The notes under the pieces: model-generated
Databases searched by the model: none
Seen by the model: only the letters and a program-made list of their open reading frames with translations
What the model was told of the DNA's origin: nothing
Program-made: the position numbers and the translations under genes
Shown here: in pieces, positions 1-5,238 of the stretch
How positions within the stretch are numbered: position 1 is the stretch's first letter
How the letters are laid out: every line of letters starts with the position of its first letter
NCBI GenBank assembly: GCA_031401815.1
Contig: JANNRW010000286.1
Span: forward strand, 1 to 5,338
DNA from: JANNRW01 sp031401815
GTDB lineage: Bacteria > Desulfobacterota > Desulfuromonadia > Geobacterales > DSM-12255
Length of the DNA stretch: 5,338 nt
Direction of reading: 5' to 3'

Positions 1-1
1 T

Positions 2-43
2 TCTAAAGCTTTGAACGCAGTACAGGCGGGAAAAGAGGATTAA
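2..43 (+). CDS. Possible 3' tail of an upstream gene
   Basis: The frame starting at base 2 is open from the window edge and reads SKALNAVQAGKED before TAA at 41-43. The composition (Ala, Lys, Glu, Gln) suits a soluble helical C-terminus, and the other two plus frames offer nothing better. Thirteen codons are too few to name a family, and an open frame of this length can easily occur by chance. No clear terminator follows within the next 90 bases. Confidence 0.22.
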   Translation, partial: SKALNAVQAGKED

Positions 44-133
44 GGCGGATCAGGCAAAAACAGGCAGTGGTTTTAAATCGGCCTTTATCCCCAGTTTCCG
101 TTTCTTCTGCGTACAAGGCTGTAATAAAAAATA
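44..133. other. Intergenic stretch with no recognised feature
   Basis: No ORF with a ribosome site, RNA gene or convincing hairpin was seen on either strand. Short purine-rich AGGCGG and CAGGCA words recur between 24 and 76, but without regular spacing. The stretch probably holds only upstream elements of the promoter at 134-160. Confidence 0.4.
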
Positions 134-160
134 TTGACACTAATTAAACACCGTTATAAT
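134..160 (+). promoter_or_regulatory. Sigma-70-type promoter
   Basis: A perfect -35 hexamer TTGACA (134-139) and a perfect -10 hexamer TATAAT (155-160) lie in an AT-rich stretch. The spacer is 15 bp, shorter than the preferred 17, which may lower activity or call for an activator. Transcription would start near 166-168 and run to the terminator ending at 256, giving a transcript of about 90 nt. Two perfect hexamers directly upstream of a terminated unit make chance unlikely, but the start has not been mapped. Confidence 0.68.
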
Positions 161-191
161 GTGAACGAAATTTGATGTGATGGAGTGCATA

Positions 192-239
192 ATGGCAGGA
201 TGGGATAATGATAAAGCAGAAGCCACCTTGCCGGGATAA
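192..239 (+). CDS. Possible 15-residue leader or small peptide
   Basis: An ATG at 192 is preceded by GGAG (182-185) at an ideal 6-nt gap and reads MAGWDNDKAEATLPG, then TAA. An in-frame ATG at 180 would add four residues but lacks a ribosome site. The last codons lie inside the 5' arm of the terminator hairpin, so ribosome position could affect terminator folding, as in attenuation. The peptide has no run of one amino acid of the kind seen in biosynthetic-operon leaders. Its start region closely resembles the sequence at 789-817. It may be a real micro-ORF, the remnant start of a disrupted gene, or chance. Confidence 0.35.
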   Translation: MAGWDNDKAEATLPG

Positions 240-256
240 CCGGAGGGTGGCTTTTT
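220..256 (+). terminator. Strong Rho-independent terminator
   Basis: The outer stem AAGCCACC (220-227) pairs with GGTGGCTT (246-253). An inner stem CCGG (231-234) pairs with CCGG (240-243) around the loop GATAA. The 3' side runs directly into a T tract (252-256, TTTTT). This is a textbook intrinsic terminator on the plus strand, ending the short transcript from the promoter at 134-160. Confidence 0.85.
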
Positions 257-291
257 CGTTCTGATTGCGAAATTTCAAAAGGCTCAAGTTA

Positions 292-407
292 CTCTCACGG
301 AGGCACGGAGACACAAAGAAAACCAGGATAAAAGCTTGAAGTCTCTGGGGTAAACATTAAAGTCTCTCGGTTTTGACTTCCTCCGTGCCTTCGTGCCTCT
401 GTGAGAG
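292..407. repeat. Long imperfect palindrome, array copy 1
   Basis: The left arm (292-324) starts CTCTCACGGAGGCACGGAG. The right arm (about 369-407) ends CGTGCCTCTGTGAGAG, whose complement matches the left arm with a few mismatches and a bulge of about 6 nt. The inner GAAAACC and GGTTTT extend the stem, and a loop of about 44 nt separates the arms. A shared tail ATAAGATTTTGAATCTAAATAA follows at 408-429. Such arms belong to a dispersed palindromic family I associate from memory with Geobacter-like genomes. It is non-coding. Confidence 0.85.
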
Positions 408-437
408 ATAAGATTTTGAATCTAAATAATCCGGTTA

Positions 438-554
438 CTCTCACGGAGGCACGGGGGCACAGAGAAAACCAGGATAAAAGCTTTGAAGCCTTTGGGGTAA
501 ACATCAAAGTCTCTCGGTTTTGACTTCCTCCGTGCCTTCGTGCCTCTGTGAGAG
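438..554. repeat. Long imperfect palindrome, array copy 2
   Basis: Nearly identical to copy 1 (292-407), with the start offset by 146 bp and the same arms, loop and order of inner elements. The 22-bp tail ATAAGATTTTGAATCTAAATAA recurs at 555-576. Differences are scattered substitutions plus one extra T in the loop (AAGCTTTGAAG against AAGCTTGAAG). The duplicated unit therefore includes the palindrome and its flank, which points to tandem duplication rather than independent insertion. Confidence 0.85.
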
Positions 555-584
555 ATAAGATTTTGAATCTAAATAAACAGGCTA

Positions 585-674
585 CTCTCACGGAGCCACG
601 GAGGCACAGAGAAAACCAGGAAACAAGCTCTCTTGGTTTTTGACTTCCTCCGTGCCTTTGTGCCTCTGTGAGAG
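585..674. repeat. Palindrome array copy 3, shortened loop
   Basis: The arms match copies 1 and 2: CTCTCACGGAGCCACGGAGGC on the left, and on the right a sequence ending GCCTCTGTGAGAG. The loop has lost about 27 bp (the segment holding GGGGTAAACAT in the other copies), so the unit is 90 bp instead of about 116. The tail is preserved only as ATAAGATTT (675-683) and then diverges. The compact loop should make this the most stable hairpin of the three. Confidence 0.82.
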
Positions 675-804
675 ATAAGATTTCGACTCTGCGGGGATGT
701 CAGAAATATTGTCGCCATTGGCAAGATACAGAGAAGGTTAGCTTTGCAGGGTGGTTAGGATGGAATAGAGCTGCAAAAAGCCCTTCAAGTGGTGGCGTGA
801 ATAA
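675..804. other. Leader region with no assigned gene
   Basis: Between the palindrome array and the first operon gene I see no convincing promoter, terminator or RNA gene. A 75-codon frame opens with a GTG inside palindrome copy 3 (668) and runs to 895, but it has no ribosome site and overlaps the start of the downstream gene, so it is not called. The operon must be transcribed either from an unrecognised promoter here or by read-through from upstream. Confidence 0.4.
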
Positions 805-825
805 ATGGCAGGCTGGAAATGTGTG

Positions 826-852
826 GAATGTAGACCCTTTATGGGTCGATTC
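826..852 (+). promoter_or_regulatory. Small hairpin just upstream of the operon start
   Basis: GACCC (833-837) pairs with GGGTC (843-847) around the loop TTTAT. Outer GAAT (826-829) pairs with ATTC (849-852) across a small internal loop. It lies 22 nt before the Shine-Dalgarno site of the 889 gene and has no T tract, so it is not a terminator. It could be an mRNA structure or a short operator-like dyad, or chance. Confidence 0.22.
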
Positions 853-873
853 TGCTGCGAATGGCCCAACATC

Positions 874-880
874 AAGGAGA
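874..880 (+). promoter_or_regulatory. Ribosome binding site that sets the 889 start
   Basis: AAGGAGA at 874-880 is followed by 8 nt and the ATG at 889. An alternative in-frame ATG at 805 has only GGTGG (791-795), 9 nt upstream. A third candidate, a GTG just ahead of the hydrophobic export segment at about 954, has no obvious site. The 889 start is therefore preferred. Confidence 0.75.
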
Positions 881-888
881 AGCGATCA

Positions 889-2046
889 ATGTTAATACAC
901 TCTATTAATCTGTTCTTTGCTTGTATAGGTTCTAAAGTCGAACGGCTGCGATTGGTGAAAAGCTTACTAGCGCATCTTCTAATAGTCCTGTTGGTAATTT
1001 TGGTATTTCCACAAGTTCGACCGGCATATGCCGCTCCCCCTGTTTTGCCGCCAGCTGCTCCTCCATCAACTCAACCTCCTGCAACTGTTTCCTTTGAACC
1101 GGAGCATGCTTGTACGATCAGTGGTGTGGCTGCTGACGGTTCATGGATAGTTATTACCGAAGCAAAAACAGCTGTTACGGAACAATCGGCACCTCTAACG
1201 GCAAGCATACCTACCCCTGTCGAACTTCGCGATCTTGTGAAACAGTACCATGCAGGTGACAGAGTTTTCGTCCGTTTGCGCACAGACAATACAGGATTAG
1301 CAAGCTTGCGTCCTCAGAGACTCAGTGTAAATCCGCCACAGCGGCTTATAGCCCTTGCAATTCCCTTCATGATTATTTTGTTTGTATATCTTATTCTCAA
1401 GATCAGATCTGTCCATATTTCAGATTTCATCGTGGGCCAGGACGGTCGATATAGCAACTCAAAGTCACAAATTTCATTGTGGCTGTTCGTCGTGATTTCT
1501 GTGTATTTCGCAACCTATTGTCTTCGAGCGTGGTATTGGGGAGGGGCTCTCTTTGCCGGGCCAAGCATCCCGCTTAATTTGGGCCTGCTATCCGGTTTAA
1601 GTGCTGCGAGTTTTTGCGGTGCCAAGACTATAACATCATCTATGGTCGATAGAGAAGTTTCTGCAATAGGGGTAAATACGCAGGGAGCACCACCTGCACC
1701 TCCGCCTGCACTAGGAGGATCATTGACAGCTTCGGTGAATAACAGTATGAAATTTCTTCGCCAAAAGGCAGAGGACCGGGTCAAACCGACAGCAATATTG
1801 CCCCCCAGTTTATTCCGGGATTTATTTAAAGACGATCATGAACGTTCTGATTTCGGCGATATGCAAATGGTGGTTGTTACCGTTCTTGCTTCTCTCATGT
1901 ATATTTTTACAGCTTACCAATGGCTTGGCTCTATAGAACTTGTCCAAAACGTAACCCTCCCCGATATTGACTCTACAATCCTCACACTGTTCGGTTTGGG
2001 GCAAGGCGCATATCTAGTCAAGAAAAGTGTTGGTAACGGAGCATAA
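889..2046 (+). CDS. Multi-pass inner-membrane protein with export signal (385 aa)
   Basis: I do not recognise a named family. A basic then strongly hydrophobic segment (residues 19-41) ends in RPAYA-APP, a likely signal-peptidase site near residue 48, giving an unusually long leader. A Pro/Ala-rich linker (49-65) and a small, probably beta-rich domain (66-148) should be periplasmic. Predicted membrane spans are 152-170, 195-215, 227-245, 327-346 and about 361-377. The motif GQDGRYSNSKSQ (183-194) lies in a short loop between the first two, predicted to face the cytoplasm. A longer cytoplasmic loop (246-326) carries the Pro-rich stretch APPAPPPALGG. The C-terminus LPDIDSTILTLFGLGQGAYLVKK looks like a conserved motif; from memory, similar blocks occur in other uncharacterised bacterial membrane proteins. 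The protease gene starts 1 nt after its stop, so the two products probably work together. An in-frame start at 805 would add 28 residues with four cysteines. Confidence 0.85.
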   Translation: MLIHSINLFFACIGSKVERLRLVKSLLAHLLIVLLVILVFPQVRPAYAAPPVLPPAAPPSTQPPATVSFEPEHACTISGVAADGSWIVITEAKTAVTEQSAPLTASIPTPVELRDLVKQYHAGDRVFVRLRTDNTGLASLRPQRLSVNPPQRLIALAIPFMIILFVYLILKIRSVHISDFIVGQDGRYSNSKSQISLWLFVVISVYFATYCLRAWYWGGALFAGPSIPLNLGLLSGLSAASFCGAKTITSSMVDREVSAIGVNTQGAPPAPPPALGGSLTASVNNSMKFLRQKAEDRVKPTAILPPSLFRDLFKDDHERSDFGDMQMVVVTVLASLMYIFTAYQWLGSIELVQNVTLPDIDSTILTLFGLGQGAYLVKKSVGNGA

Positions 2047-2047
2047 C

Positions 2048-2632
2048 ATGAGCTGGTATGAATCTGTAGTCCGAATAAATTATGGGGATTGGGAAGGCTC
2101 CGGTGTCCTTATTCAGGATGACCTGATATTAACTGCAGCCCATGTTGTACAGCCAGATAAATCATCTCCCCTCTCCATTGCAGATCTTACTATCACCTTT
2201 CCTTGGCGCGGCAACCATAAATGTAATGTATTGGCTGGGAGTGTGCATCCTCGTTGGACGCAATCTCGATTACTTTCTTGTGACATGGCCTATCTTCGAG
2301 TCGAACAAGTTCCGGGCTTAGGAATCATACCTTGGCGAGACTTCTGGTCAACAGGTAACATAGTCGAAGTTGGGCTTTATGGATACCCTGCTGGAGGTTT
2401 GGTTGGTGATTATCAGCACGGATCTTTACGTCAGACAACAGACTTGTCAAATCCAGACAGAAATATACTTGTCGGTAATGGACTTCGCATAGCTGCTGGA
2501 ATGAGTGGTGGTCCATTTCTTTATCAACATGAAAATGGAGTCATTTACGTTGTTGGACTTGCTACATGGGACACTAACTCTCCCAGAGATGATGTTTTTA
2601 ATGGCATACCGTTGAATGTTGCGTGGGAATAA
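2048..2632 (+). CDS. Trypsin-like serine protease without export signal (194 aa)
   Basis: This is a chymotrypsin/trypsin-fold (S1-type) peptidase. The start region SVVRINYGDWEGSGVLI leads into LTAAHVV with the catalytic His32. Asp79 lies in CDMAYLRV, and the nucleophile is Ser153 in GMSGGPF. GYPAGG (112-117) precedes the oxyanion region, and VVGLATW (168-174) is the usual strand after the active-site Ser. All three triad residues are present, so activity is expected. The length fits a bare catalytic domain with no PDZ domain, unlike DegP/HtrA proteins. There is no signal peptide or membrane span, so it should act in the cytoplasm. GGAG (2038-2041), 6 nt upstream, supports ATG 2048; a GTG at 2027 would overlap the preceding gene and add seven residues. 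The 1-nt gap suggests translational coupling to the membrane-protein gene. Its substrate is unknown; a neighbouring operon product is the simplest candidate. Confidence 0.92.
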   Translation: MSWYESVVRINYGDWEGSGVLIQDDLILTAAHVVQPDKSSPLSIADLTITFPWRGNHKCNVLAGSVHPRWTQSRLLSCDMAYLRVEQVPGLGIIPWRDFWSTGNIVEVGLYGYPAGGLVGDYQHGSLRQTTDLSNPDRNILVGNGLRIAAGMSGGPFLYQHENGVIYVVGLATWDTNSPRDDVFNGIPLNVAWE

Positions 2633-2657
2633 TAATGCAGGCTGACCAAATGTTAAT

Positions 2658-2665
2658 AAGGAGGT
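2658..2665 (+). promoter_or_regulatory. Strong ribosome binding site for the 717-aa gene
   Basis: AAGGAGGT (2658-2665) is a near-perfect anti-16S match, but only 4 nt separate GG (2664) from ATG 2669, which is shorter than usual. A TTG directly follows the ATG and gives better spacing, but ATG is the safer start. The site lets this gene be translated without coupling to the protease gene 36 nt upstream. Confidence 0.7.
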
Positions 2666-2668
2666 TAT

Positions 2669-4822
2669 ATGTTGTACTTGAAAGCCAATTCAGGAATTAA
2701 AGCAAAAATTGTTGTTACAGCACTATTTATGCTGATTTTGACAGTTCAGACTGTTTTGGGAGAGGTGAAAGTTCCACCTGCGTCAAGTGGACCAGCCACC
2801 AAAACTGGTGGTGCACCAGAGACTCCACCTCCGACCCCGAACAGTGAAGTAACACCGATAGGTACGCCAAATTCAGGCATGACTTCAATCAGTGCAATAA
2901 AAATTGAATATTCTAATTCTAAGGGCATAATCACCAAATTTTGCGAAACAGCTCAGAAATCTGGGAAACGCGCACTTTTTCCAAACCTTGAAAGTGGTTG
3001 CAGTGAAGCAGAAAAAGCTAAAGATTCATGTGTTGGCTGTCCGCCAAGTTATTATGCCCGAAATATCTGCTCAACTTTGCCTGAATTAGCAATTGATTCC
3101 AACTTTAGCAATAGTGAAGACTTTAAAAAGCTTGAAGAGGCTTGTGGTATGGCAGGAATCAAAGCAGGTGGTGGACTGGATGTGCTTGGTATGAATATTA
3201 TAAATGGTTTTGGCGACTACCTGAAAGAGCGTGCGAAAGAAGAGCTTGTTGTCTATGCTGCGGACAAGCTAGGGAGAAAAATTTGTAAGGCAACTCAGCC
3301 TGTCGGGTATAAAGCGAAATCACCTGACTGTACATCTAAATTTCTGTGTAGGCTGAGTCCCAATCCAACAATTAAATCTCTTTTCGATAACGGATGCACC
3401 GCACTGTTCCCACTTGGAGCCGACAAGGATTTCGATTATCAGGCATTAGTTTCCGGGCCAGTAGAAAAGGCTCTCAAAGATGACCTGAAAGTTTTCCCAG
3501 CAAAAATAATTGAAACCGTTCCTTTCTGTGTTGCCAACAAAACCCAGTGCAATGCTTGGCACCGGGTAGTAGAGGTTACTCTTGCAACAGTTGTCGATTC
3601 TCCACGTGGGGTGAGCCCTCTCAATTATTTCAGAGACGTAGCTGAAAAAATTGACTCTTGGCAGGATGATACTGGGAAAGGCATCACTGATCTCGGTACG
3701 AAATGCAACCTGACTGATCCAAACTCAAGAAATTTAAGCTGTGTCTCTCTGTTTCTTGTTGAGGTAGGTCGGGAAGGTGCCGCTCAGTATGAAAAAAGCG
3801 CGAAGCCAGATATCGGTGCGTGGATAGAGACCGCTGCACGTAACTATTGTAAAAAATATGGCGACCCCCAGAAAGATAGAACCGACTGTATCATAGATGC
3901 TAATTACACCACAGACTGGAAACCTTACCTAGACAAGTTCGCCCGCAGTATTGCAGATCTGGCAAAGGTTCAAGTAGCGTTTGACAACTACATAAAATCG
4001 GGGAAGCCTTCCACTGAAGCCACTACAGAGATGCTAAATCTGATCATAGGGGCATTTGAAGCAAGTCTCGATGTATATGCCAATGTTTTAGGTAGGACGG
4101 CAAATGGAGAATCGCAGCAAAAGCAAATTATTTCACTTGTTCGATCAGCTACAAACACGGCGGCTGCTCTTGCAAAAAAGGATAAATCTGAATTGCAGTC
4201 TGCTTTGATGAAATTGACAGCCAGTACTGCCGGATTTGAAGACTTCCCGCAAGGCATAACTCAGTCTGTCCGCTTCGCCGCGAATCTATCTGCTACGAAT
4301 TCAAGGGAAGAAGTGAAGCAAGTAATTGAAGAGGCTGCAGCACCTGTTGGAAGTTATCAGAACAAGTTCAAGGTAGAAGGCGGCACAAAAGTGACTTTAA
4401 ATGCGTTTGTAGGGCCTTTCTTCGGCTATCAGCAAAACTTCCACAGAGCCAATTCCGGCAACCCTAAACAGGATGACTTTGTAACCAGATTAGCAGCTCC
4501 AGTTGGCATTGACTGGGTTTTTGGTCGTACGACAACGGGAAGTAACACGTTCGCTGCAGGCATAACAGCTATTGATCCACTGGCGTTCATTGCTGTTCAA
4601 GGAGATGGGAACACCGTTAAAGCGAAATGGGAGACAATCCTTGCTCCAGGAGCCTATGTGCGATGGGGCATTGGGAGATCACCTATAACTTTGATGCTTG
4701 GATGGACCTATTTGCCAGGGCTTGAATCTAAGGAGGATTGCGGAGGAAGTGCATGCTGGAAAGGAGCACACCAGGTTGGTGCTACAGTTGCTGTTGATCT
4801 ACCACTTTTGTTTCTATATTAA
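2669..4822 (+). CDS. Exported Cys-rich protein with C-terminal barrel-like domain (717 aa)
   Basis: No named family is recognised. The N-terminus has a signal peptide: basic residues to K13, hydrophobic core I14-L30, probable cleavage near VLG-E (31/32). A Pro/Thr/Gly-rich linker (34-70) follows. Residues 75-410 hold 16 of the 18 cysteines, including CVGC at 121-124; the even number in an exported protein suggests disulfides. Residues 410-565 look helical (Ala/Lys/Glu-rich). From about 566 the pattern changes to alternating polar and hydrophobic strands rich in Gly and aromatics (FVGPFFGYQ, GIDWVFG, GAYVRWGIG, LMLGWTYL). The protein ends VAVDLPLLFLY with a terminal aromatic residue, as expected of the signal recognised by the Bam machinery. 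I infer a periplasmic domain tied to an outer-membrane beta-barrel, with Cys691 and Cys696 in a late loop. Barrel identity is inferred from pattern only. It is third in the apparent operon. Confidence 0.88.
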   Translation: MLYLKANSGIKAKIVVTALFMLILTVQTVLGEVKVPPASSGPATKTGGAPETPPPTPNSEVTPIGTPNSGMTSISAIKIEYSNSKGIITKFCETAQKSGKRALFPNLESGCSEAEKAKDSCVGCPPSYYARNICSTLPELAIDSNFSNSEDFKKLEEACGMAGIKAGGGLDVLGMNIINGFGDYLKERAKEELVVYAADKLGRKICKATQPVGYKAKSPDCTSKFLCRLSPNPTIKSLFDNGCTALFPLGADKDFDYQALVSGPVEKALKDDLKVFPAKIIETVPFCVANKTQCNAWHRVVEVTLATVVDSPRGVSPLNYFRDVAEKIDSWQDDTGKGITDLGTKCNLTDPNSRNLSCVSLFLVEVGREGAAQYEKSAKPDIGAWIETAARNYCKKYGDPQKDRTDCIIDANYTTDWKPYLDKFARSIADLAKVQVAFDNYIKSGKPSTEATTEMLNLIIGAFEASLDVYANVLGRTANGESQQKQIISLVRSATNTAAALAKKDKSELQSALMKLTASTAGFEDFPQGITQSVRFAANLSATNSREEVKQVIEEAAAPVGSYQNKFKVEGGTKVTLNAFVGPFFGYQQNFHRANSGNPKQDDFVTRLAAPVGIDWVFGRTTTGSNTFAAGITAIDPLAFIAVQGDGNTVKAKWETILAPGAYVRWGIGRSPITLMLGWTYLPGLESKEDCGGSACWKGAHQVGATVAVDLPLLFLY

Positions 4823-4836
4823 CGGGGGCAAGTGGT
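4801..4836. repeat. Inverted repeat across the stop of the 717-aa gene
   Basis: ACCACTT (4801-4807) and AAGTGGT (4830-4836) can form a 7-bp stem with a 22-nt loop that contains the stop codon. No T tract follows, so it is not a standard intrinsic terminator. It could be an mRNA 3' structure or chance. Confidence 0.25.
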
Positions 4837-4869
4837 GGTCGGAATCCTGTGTACTAAATTAAAAAGAAA

Positions 4870-4899
4870 TTGTCGAATTTGATGCAATAAGCATATTCC
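4870..4899 (+). promoter_or_regulatory. Weak candidate promoter for the truncated gene
   Basis: TTGTCG (4870-4875) and TATTCC (4894-4899) are separated by 18 bp in an AT-rich 94-bp gap. Both hexamers are imperfect. The pair overlaps a small dyad, AAATT-GTCG-AATTT (4867-4880). The truncated gene could equally be transcribed by read-through from the operon. Confidence 0.2.
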
Positions 4900-4916
4900 G
4901 AAATCCAGAGGTTTAA

Positions 4917-5238
4917 ATGGACATAACATCAGCAGCAATAGCGACAATTATATCTGCAACAACTTCAGCTACAGTTACGTTAATTCTTGCCAAGCTGAAT
5001 TCTAAGAAACACTTGGATGATCAGCTTGATGCAATATTGAAAATTGCAGTTCAATATCCGTATCTTGAAAGCAAAGAATTTGCCGACCAATGGACGAGCA
5101 AATATGACAGAGAAGACGAGAAGTTTCTCCGATATGAGGTTTACTGCACGTTGGTTTTCAATTTCTTGTCAAGACTCAGCGCGTTCTACAAGTTTGAAGA
5201 AAAGAAAATTGAAAACCACCTTGCTGCTAAGAGCTGGG
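4917..5238 (+). pseudogene. 5' fragment of a small membrane-anchored protein, cut by IS
   Basis: CAGAGG (4906-4911), 5 nt upstream, supports ATG 4917. Residues 3-25 form a short hydrophobic anchor rich in Ala, Ile and Thr. A charged helical region (26-107) follows, with YLESKEFADQW (49-59) and RYEVYCTLVFNFLSRLSAFYK (72-92). From memory, similar segments occur in uncharacterised bacterial proteins with an N-terminal anchor and a cytoplasmic helical domain, but I cannot name the family. The native sequence ends at about Trp107. The frame continues for some 20 codons to TGA at 5298-5300 through insertion-sequence repeats, giving the foreign tail RIPHQVGHLFRLKSATDSD. The gene is therefore probably inactivated and its 3' part should lie beyond the element. 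It sits 94 bp after the operon and may be either an operon member or an independent cargo gene. Confidence 0.72.

Larger units (their letters stand above)
166..256 (+). ncRNA. Putative ~90-nt small RNA or terminated leader
   Basis: The segment is bounded by a consensus-like promoter (134-160) and a strong intrinsic terminator (220-256), the classic outline of an independent small RNA. It also contains a 15-codon ORF (192-239) with a good ribosome site, so it could instead be a small mRNA or an attenuated leader. No known RNA family or riboswitch core was recognised. The next strong gene begins 630 bases downstream, beyond a palindrome array, so control of that operon by read-through is possible but not shown. 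Confidence 0.5.

Noticed and set aside
295..591. 98-codon minus-strand ORF across the palindrome array
   Set aside because: Its protein is simply the palindrome arms translated, with the same block (RFKILSLTEARRHGGSQNRE) appearing twice. There is no ribosome site; it is a repeat artefact.
292..674. CRISPR array
   Set aside because: Units are about 146 bp apart with near-identical sequence throughout, including the would-be spacers, and are internally palindromic. No cas gene is present.
668..895. 75-codon plus-strand ORF between the array and the operon
   Set aside because: It begins with a GTG inside a palindrome arm, lacks a Shine-Dalgarno site, and overlaps the well-supported start at 889 in another frame.
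1515..1784. Minus-strand ORF inside the membrane-protein gene (also 1071-1289 and 1822-2004)
   Set aside because: These lie wholly within a strong plus-strand coding region, have no ribosome sites and no recognisable domains.
2048..2632. DegP/HtrA-type periplasmic protease
   Set aside because: There is no signal peptide and no PDZ domain; the protein is a bare catalytic domain of 194 residues.
3988..4257. Minus-strand ORFs inside the 717-aa gene (also 2746-2937 and 3439-3624)
   Set aside because: They are shadows of the exported-protein gene, with no start signals or domain content.
4801..4836. Intrinsic terminator after the operon
   Set aside because: The 7-bp stem has a 22-nt loop and no following T tract, so it is listed only as an inverted repeat.
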